Assembly (NCBI GenBank): GCA_963682055.1
Contig: OY821740.1
Span: forward strand, 16,082,814-16,146,813
Reading direction: 5' to 3'
DNA: 64,000 nt
Source of the DNA: Primula veris
Taxonomy: Eukaryota; Streptophyta; Magnoliopsida; Ericales; Primulaceae
The notes below the pieces were generated by a model that saw only the letters and a list, made by a program, of their open reading frames with translations, had not been told where the DNA came from and ran no database searches. Below are positions 57,401 through 64,000 of the stretch, in pieces. Made by a program: the position numbers and the translations under genes. Each line of letters begins with the position of its first letter. Position 1 is the first letter of the stretch.

Positions 57401-60400
57401 TTAGTAATTCAAATGAAGGAACTCAAATGTTCTAGACTTCATTTATACTGAACAAATTTTGTGAGAGGAATTTGGGAGTGCAACTACGAAAAGTCTTGAG
57501 TTGAAAAGTTCACCCTTTTCTCTTTTTTTTTGAAAATGACCTTTTTCTCTTCTTTTAAACTCTTTTATTTTAGTGAGTGGTGATAGTTCACTGTTGCCTT
57601 TTTGGCTCTAGTTATTTTGTATTGAATGATTCTGTTGTATAATTTCTGAAAAAAGACAAACAGGCAAGAGAAAAGGAAAAAGGTGTCCCTAGAGATAACC
57701 CCTTTTAGTTTGACCCATCAAATTTTTTAGATTTTCATAACCTATGCTCACATGGTATGATTTTCTTGGATAAGTTATGAAGATGGTGACCATTCATCTA
57801 TTAACTAATTAACTTTTCATCTTTTATATTAACGGGTAAAAGAAACTAAGGATTTTAACTCCTAATTCCATTGGTAAGGACCATTAGATAAGATAAAAAA
57901 TATAATAACTCTTCTCCAATGTGTTGAAGGTCAATGTATATGGCCGATTTAGAAAATATATTTTTTGGTTTATAACGATTTATTTGCGGGGGAGGGTACA
58001 TGGGTACTCTCGTTTCAAGATTATTTTTTTAGTTTATATCATCATGCATATCGAAGTCCCAACTATGTCAAAGCTTCTGAAAATCTGAGGACAGCGGAAG
58101 TTTAGATTTAAAATATCTCTGTATTCCTCAAAATCTAAGTAGGGGTTTTATTAATAGGGATGGAAGTGAAGAGGTTATATTGTCTAAGGATGTGATGCTC
58201 TAGCCTCTAAGTAAGACTAAGATATCGAGTATATACAAAGTAAAAGCAATGGCCTTAAAAGACAGTTTGTTCAGTGAAGAGGTTATATTCTTTTGTTCAT
58301 GAGCGATGTAAATTACAAGATTCATCATTATAGATTCTTGTCAATGTTCTCTATTTTTTATTGTGTAATTTTTATGCAGCCACCAGAGGTTCTGGAGAAT
58401 ATAAAAGTAAAACGATTTATTTTAATACATGGAGAAGGTTTTGGTGCATGGTGTTGGTACAAAACAATTGCATTATTGGAAGAATCAGGATTACTTCCCA
58501 CTGCATTGGATCTTACTGGATCTGGTATTGAGTTGACAGATACAAATACTATCAGTTCACTAGCGGATTACTCCAGACCTTTAATGAATTTGCTGCAAGA
58601 GCTGCCAGAGAATGAACAGGTAAATCATGTTGTTAATATCGCTTCGATTAGTTTTCTACTCAGAACACTTGTTGAGTGTATATATTGTGAAAATTCTGAT
58701 GTTTATGTGTTGTTATGTAGGTCATTTTGGTTGGTCACAGTACTGGAGGCGCATGTGTTTCATATGCATTAGAGCATTTCAAGGACAAGATTTCCAAAGC
58801 AATTTTCCTTTGTGGCACAATGGTTGCTGATGGGCAGATGCCGTTTGATGTTTTTGCTGAACAGGTGAGTTTTAATGATACTTTATTTTCGCAATGTTTT
58901 AATATATTTTTTTGTAAGTTTATTATTAAGTTATTTGCAATACCAGAATGCCTATTTGGAGAATTGTGGGAAAAATTACAATATATATCTATGTGGATCA
59001 AAAGATAAAGGTTTTATTTATTTATCCAAACCTTCTTCATTTATGTCTTTAGTCATTACTTTAACCAAACGTGTGGGTCTTCTCGGATGTATTATTCTTT
59101 GGTAATTCCTTATTAATTGTTTACGGTTGGGAGAGAAAGCAAAAGCTGAACATAAGCTTTCTGGATATACTCCCACCGTCCCAAACTCCCAATATGTTTG
59201 TTTGAAATTTGGAATTTATTGGAAAAGCAAAACCTAGGTGACTTCATGATGACCTTACGTTTCTCTTAGATTTACATGAGTGCCTTTCATTATAATGATT
59301 TCCTAATAATCAGAAAAATAGAAACGTAAAATGGAAATTTATCAGACTCCTATTTTTATTTGATTTTTCGTGAAATTGACCAAGCAAATCGGAATATCCA
59401 AAAAATGGACGGACAGCTCCCTTCCAAAATGGATCAGACGGATTTTTACTTGTACTGCATGAAGCACTCATGTGAGAGGCTTTGGTTCTTGTTCCTTACC
59501 GCGTGACTTTTTTTTAATTGTTCTGTATGGAGTAACTCTGAATCAAATATGCACAAGAATGATGCCAATTGACCCAGATTTATCGTATTTATAGCTCTAG
59601 AGCCACAGTTATTTCATAAGAATATAGTTTGCCACGACCTGGATATGTTTTCTCATGGTTAAACTCGAGGTTGTTAAATGATTCACATAGATGATACAAT
59701 GTGACTGAGAAATTTCCACAAGAGAGAGAGAGAGAGATGCTGAGTTGCATACTTTATGCATTCAATTTTAAGATACAGAGCCATAAAGTACTCTTTAACT
59801 TTTGAGGAAATTATTCTGGCCTCGAGGCTGTTCTTTAAATGGTTATGCATCGGCCGATATAATTGCTTCAATATCTCGTAATTTTGCGTCAATGCCGTTT
59901 TCCAGCTTGGATCTGCTGAACTCTTTATGAAAGAGTCGAAGTTTCTAATCTATGGGAATGGTAAAGACAACCCTCCCACTGGATTCATGTTTGAGAAACA
60001 ACATTTGAAAGGATTGTACTTCAACCAATCCCCTGCAAAGGTATCTTTCTTTCAAGCCTGTAAATTTCGGCTTCTTTGGAACTTTATTTATGAATAATTT
60101 TTATCACATAGTTTTTATCACAGTGTGAGCTCTAGGATGGTCTCCAAATCTAAACACCAGTTGGATCATTGAAAGGAAAGGAATCCGGGCTTAGAAAATC
60201 GTGTACAGAGTAATATGTGTGCATTATAACCTCCCTCAGTCACATCTTATAAGTCCTGTGTTCTTTAAGAAAATCCCAAAAGGCTGTCCATGCCTACAGA
60301 GTATCCCAAAGAATGAGTAATGTTTGGTGTTCTCATTTTACCATTTCTTTTGTTCTCTTTTGCTTTCAGCATAGTGAAGCCATCACAGAAAACTCTTTTA

Positions 60401-60880
60401 CGGAATAAAAAACAAAGGTATTATTGGAAATTCAACATAGTTTACACTTTACGGTCAAAACTCCACATATATTGCATGTCTAGGGAAAGTACATTGCTAA
60501 AACTTACCAAGAAGACTGAGGGGTACATTTTTGTGATAGTCGACGTGTTAATACCCAGATTTCTTTTCAACTTGAACAAATTTACACATTCGTCTATCTA
60601 TTTCCAGGACATTGCGTTGGCTTTGGTTTCGATGAGACCAATACCGCTTGGTCCTATAATGGAGAAGCTATCTTTATCTTCTGAAAACTATGGAGTTGGC
60701 CGACGATATTTCATTCAGACACTAGATGATCATGCACTGTCACCCGATGTTCAAGAGAAGCTAGTGAGAGAAAACCCACCTCAAGGAGTCTTCAAAATCA
60801 AAGGCAGTGATCATTGTCCTTTCTTCTCCAAGCCACAGTCACTCCACAAAGTTTTGCTTGAAATTGCTCAAATTCCTTAG
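54413..60880 (+). CDS. Methylesterase, MES11/13/14 type (alpha/beta hydrolase)
   Basis: Exons 54413-54703, 58380-58619, 58721-58864, 59906-60040 and 60608-60880 join in phase 0 throughout to 360 residues. The N-terminal 97 residues (MGNALTCMPKK, Arg/Ser-rich, SMAIQQHLSQRFEG, SMSRRVG) are the extension found in the MES11-MES15 branch, some of which are predicted plastid proteins. The hydrolase core has ILIHGEGFGAWCWYK, the nucleophile Ser in VILVGHSTGGACVSYA, Asp in QTLDDHALSPD and His in GSDHCPFFSKP. The triad is complete. Close relatives hydrolyse methyl esters of plant hormones such as methyl-IAA or methyl jasmonate; several members of this branch have no known substrate, so none is assigned. 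Intron 1 is 3.7 kb and repetitive. Confidence 0.92.
54750..57320 (+). repeat. Degenerate repeats in methylesterase intron 1
   Basis: Two duplicate pairs are clear: 54760-54865 with 55270-55395 (GTGTGACTG, GATGAAAAGGGATGCTT, TTTCCGATTTAAGCCT), and 55090-55175 with 57215-57297 (GCTCTTTTGGGTCTCTAGG, CCAAGTCATAGGTTTTCGTT). In between, a diverged unit of about 250 bp recurs with the words TCCAAGTGTTTGTGGAA, CCCTTTTGGGT and GAATGATGATGCAAAGTA. Confidence 0.65.
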
Positions 60881-62079
60881 TAAATTTTCAGAGAAAGTTC
60901 TTAGATTTTCTGCTATGTTGTCCTCCGTGATTACTCATCCTTGGAAAGAATATAAAATTTATATTTTCTATGATTTGATTACTTTAGCTGTAAAGTGAAA
61001 TGTAAAAGTGTTGTAGCATAATATAGTTTCTTCAATTACTCCATGTTTCTCTATCATGTCTGCTGACTGCTCTAAAATTTGGTTGTCTGCTTCAACATTT
61101 TTATTGCCTCATTAATTCCTGATAATTTTGAACTAGTATCTCCGCTATGACATTATTTCATTGCAACACATTATACATGTACAAAGATAAGAAACAGAAA
61201 GTAAATTCAAAATTGTTAAGTAAATTGTGAAGGTTGGATTTCTACAAGTCTATTTTACTTTCTCATAAACTTCAAGTCATGGAGCAAAAGTGGTTGGCAT
61301 CCGAGTATACCATGCTCATCATCAGGATTCGAACCCTGACGCCTGCGAAGCTTACATCCAAAGGAAGGTTTATGATTATCAAAAAAAAAAAAAAAAATTC
61401 AAGTCATGACGACGGTTTTTTCTTTTTAGTTATTTTGGAATATAATAGCCAGTACTACCAAGTACCAAGTTCTAATGGCACCAGGTTGGTAGTTCAAGAA
61501 AACCACATACCTTGATTTATTTACTTTTAACTTAAAAAATGCAATATTTAATATTCATAACAGTTTAAATACACAAACTTGCTAAAAATTTCACATGCAA
61601 CAATGCCTTCTAAACTTACTGATTATCCTGACAATGAAGTCGGAAAATCTTGGCTCTACCACTGACTATCCTGACACTGTCAGATAATGCACCGATTCAC
61701 AATGTGTTTTCTTAATTTGAAACAGTTACTTGGTGAATTTGTACTATTTAAAATTGTACTGTATTTGCATGTAACTAGTTTGTAGTTAATTTTTAATTTG
61801 AAAAGTAGCAACGAATAGTCATCTCGGCTGTGGGCAAGATTGGTTATATAAGCTAATCTAGTTTCGATCTTGTTGCCAGTAATATAACTAGGTTACTAGT
61901 ATTCCTGAAAGATAAATTATAACCACATTCATCGATTCCATACTCTTTTAAGACAATCCATAAATGTTCATTGTCGATTTCATAGCAGTTTCTCATAAAT
62001 CTAAAAAAAGTGAAGATAGAGGACAATGGTTCATGGACCATAATTGTTTCCCCAGCTAGCTAAAACGATGAACTAGTGA
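60881..62079. other. Intergenic spacer between convergent genes
   Basis: It holds the 3' UTRs of the methylesterase and the GDSL lipase, a poly-A run at 61381-61397, and a B-box-like word in reverse orientation (61325). No coding region was seen. Confidence 0.55.
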
Positions 62080-64000
62080 TTAAAGATTAGCAAGCTGCTC
62101 AATGTTCATCGGATAAACGGCATCTGTATCTCCACTAAAAGCTTTTCTTCCCATTATCACATTCACTGCTTCTGTAGGATGGAATGCGTCCCAAAATACG
62201 TATTCGTTCCTGTTTGGACATGGAGTTTGCATTGGAAGGCATGTGATCTGGCCCCTGTTTCGCCCAATACCGCAACACCCACGGTTTATAACATGAAAAC
62301 CTGTTATATGACATGGTTTGACATTATTAGAAATGCGACCGTGAGTACAAGTTTTATTTATGGATTAATTGAAAACTATGAAAAGCAAGAACACTCGGGG
62401 ATTTATTACACGAATTAATTTCATAAAAATGTTCGGAAGCATAACATTTATTATATTAATTAGACAGGACGCAAAGCAAGAAAATAGTTATAAAATTGCC
62501 GGTGGGATTATATACTTGTTCCCAGTCCAATTCTCTGAATACTTCTATTTTTAAGTAATTTTTAATCACGACTAAGAAAAAAAAGAACATTCACATCATT
62601 ATACAACTTATCATTCTTATGACTTCAAATGTGTAGTGTAAAACTGGAAAATCAACTAAAAGTTCAACAGCCAAGTGCAAATCATCTTTGAACAACAAAT
62701 GCAATAATACGGTGCAGCCAAACAGACCAAAATCTAATACTCTTGATTAAGTGATTTTGTATGTAATGAGCATATGATGCAAGTTGGTGAACATAAAAAA
62801 GGCGGCCATTTCTTTATTGGTACTATGCGTCCTTGAGGGGTTATGAGCTAGAAACATAAAAATGTATACAACACATTACGTTCTTTAAAAAAGTGCGATA
62901 ACACATACCGTAAGACCTATAGTTGGTGAGAATATCTTCAAACATGTTATGAACATCGACATATATGAACCTAGAACCAGGGAGATTGGAGCTAAGGTTG
63001 TTCATCATTGTTTTCAAGTTTGCATTGAATGGGAGAATTAGTTTGTTCACATCTTCAGAGCATCGGCTGAATCTGCTTTGAGCTAAAATGCTAGGAATAC
63101 AACCCATCGAGCCAAGCCCCGCTAGTACAAATTTACGGGCTCCAAGGTTGTACAGTTTCTGTCATTCAAACACAGTCATAATTTTCTAATGGGGAACATT
63201 ATATGGAGTACATAACTAACAAGTGAGAATCATGCTCATTTTAAGGTTTTATGCATACGATTTTATCATTTTAGGATTATATGTAGTACATGGTGGGTTA
63301 ATTGTCGCAGTTTTCCATACGAAATTATTATGCATTTCCCAATTTTAGCCAAATCTAATAAAGATTTAAATTGGTACACCAAGCTATTGTTTTGTTTCCT
63401 GTTATACATAAACGGAAAAGAATTTTGAATTGAGGGCTATCATGAGAAAAACTATATATAAAACAAATAGAACAGTCTATAAACCATTTGCTATTTATTT
63501 GTAATTAAAAGAGTACCTCAAAGTCTCAAAGCTATCATTTTCTCTTGTTTGGGGCAAAAAGTATACCAACTTAACATATTTCGACTTTGCCACTTTGGTG
63601 TACTTATTAGTAAATTCTTTCTATGATGATATACAAAATCCAGAAGTATACATAAATGTAAGAAAGTTTCTGTGTTTTATTTCTATTTTAGGGCTGATAT
63701 GGACCCACTCCTACCCCCAAAAAAGATTGGAAGCCTTTTTAACTTACATGACAAAATCTACATTTTCCAACCCAAATTTGTTTGTCTTTCAATTAGATTT
63801 CTTGTTAAAAAATAAAAGTTACACATAATGTTCTTACTGTTTCCAGGGCTAGTACCGTTATGAATCAAGTACGGAGTATATAAAAACATAATGTATTTGG
63901 AAGGAAAAGACGAGAATATGTTACCGTAAGTTGCTGAGAGTACTCCCTCATTAAGAGATTGGCGTATTGTTCGCCATTGTACTGATCCTTTGTCTGGTAA
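62080..64000 (-). CDS. GDSL esterase/lipase, 3' part (gene continues beyond the window)
   Basis: Visible exons on the minus strand are 64000-63925 (partial), 63158-62909 and 62300-62080. Junctions agree in phase (THR|LYS, and a Gly codon split between the last two). The order QYANLLMREYSQQLT, KLYNLGARKFVLAGLGSMGC, PGSRFIYVDVHNMFEDIL, GFHVINRGCCGIGRN, CLPMQTPCPNRNEYVFWDAFHPTEAVN is that of plant GDSL lipases. DAFHPTE supplies the catalytic Asp and His (block V). The GDS nucleophile and GxND block must lie upstream of the window. CCG and CPNR cysteines typical of secreted members are present, so an apoplastic enzyme is likely. Substrate unknown. Confidence 0.9.

Noticed and set aside
61300..61400. 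tRNA-like B box (GGATTCGAACC) next to a poly-A run, possible SINE
   Set aside because: The B box is in reverse orientation relative to the poly-A tail, and no A box is found at the right distance, so neither a tRNA nor a SINE can be supported.

Overview
The window is nuclear DNA of a flowering plant, most likely a eudicot. Genes are intron-rich with GT-AG splice sites, spacers and introns are AT-rich, and there is a complete Ty3/gypsy LTR retrotransposon, a Copia-type solo LTR, TRIMs and MITEs. No species assignment is attempted. All exon coordinates below come from reading splice sites and protein similarity by eye; there is no transcript evidence.

Layout of host genes: (1) 65-2243 (-) a 2-oxoglutarate/Fe(II) dioxygenase of the ACC-oxidase-homolog type, with a one-base frameshift; (2) 4938-10393 (+) MICOS subunit Mic10; (3) 11578-13690 (-) a plastid-type dienelactone-hydrolase family protein; (4) 15778-24058 (-) a plastid-type LON N-terminal-domain protein in seven exons, with a tandem TRIM and a Stowaway MITE in its introns; (5) 26238-31439 (+) plastid adenylate kinase of the AMK2 type in seven exons; (6) 54413-60880 (+) a methylesterase of the MES11/13/14 type in five exons; (7) 62080-64000 (-) the 3' part of a GDSL esterase/lipase that runs off the window. 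Genes 1/2 and 4/5 are head to head. Genes 2/3 are tail to tail. Four of the seven products look organellar, but the genes do not form a pathway; this is ordinary plant gene order.

From 33335 to 49520 lies one 16.2-kb Ty3/gypsy element, read on the minus strand, with 553/564-bp LTRs. Its gag-protease-RT-RNaseH-integrase region (about 43270-48900) is broken by a deletion in RT, frameshifts, nonsense codons and loss of a catalytic Asp. More than half of the interior (34.1-42.5 kb) is coding on the opposite strand. It holds five short genes for helical, coiled-coil-like proteins, each with its own TATA box and most with a poly(A)-signal-like motif, followed by a long spliced gene whose N-terminal part resembles the 'putative gypsy-type transposon' domain. 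A 36-bp minisatellite separates the sense and antisense halves. Antisense extra ORFs are known in Tat-lineage elements. An array of apparently separate transcription units is the most unusual thing in this window.

The distal intergenic region (49.5-54.4 kb) carries a 1184-bp solo LTR with a perfect 5-bp target duplication and a second copy of a hAT-like element that also occurs at 14.8 kb.
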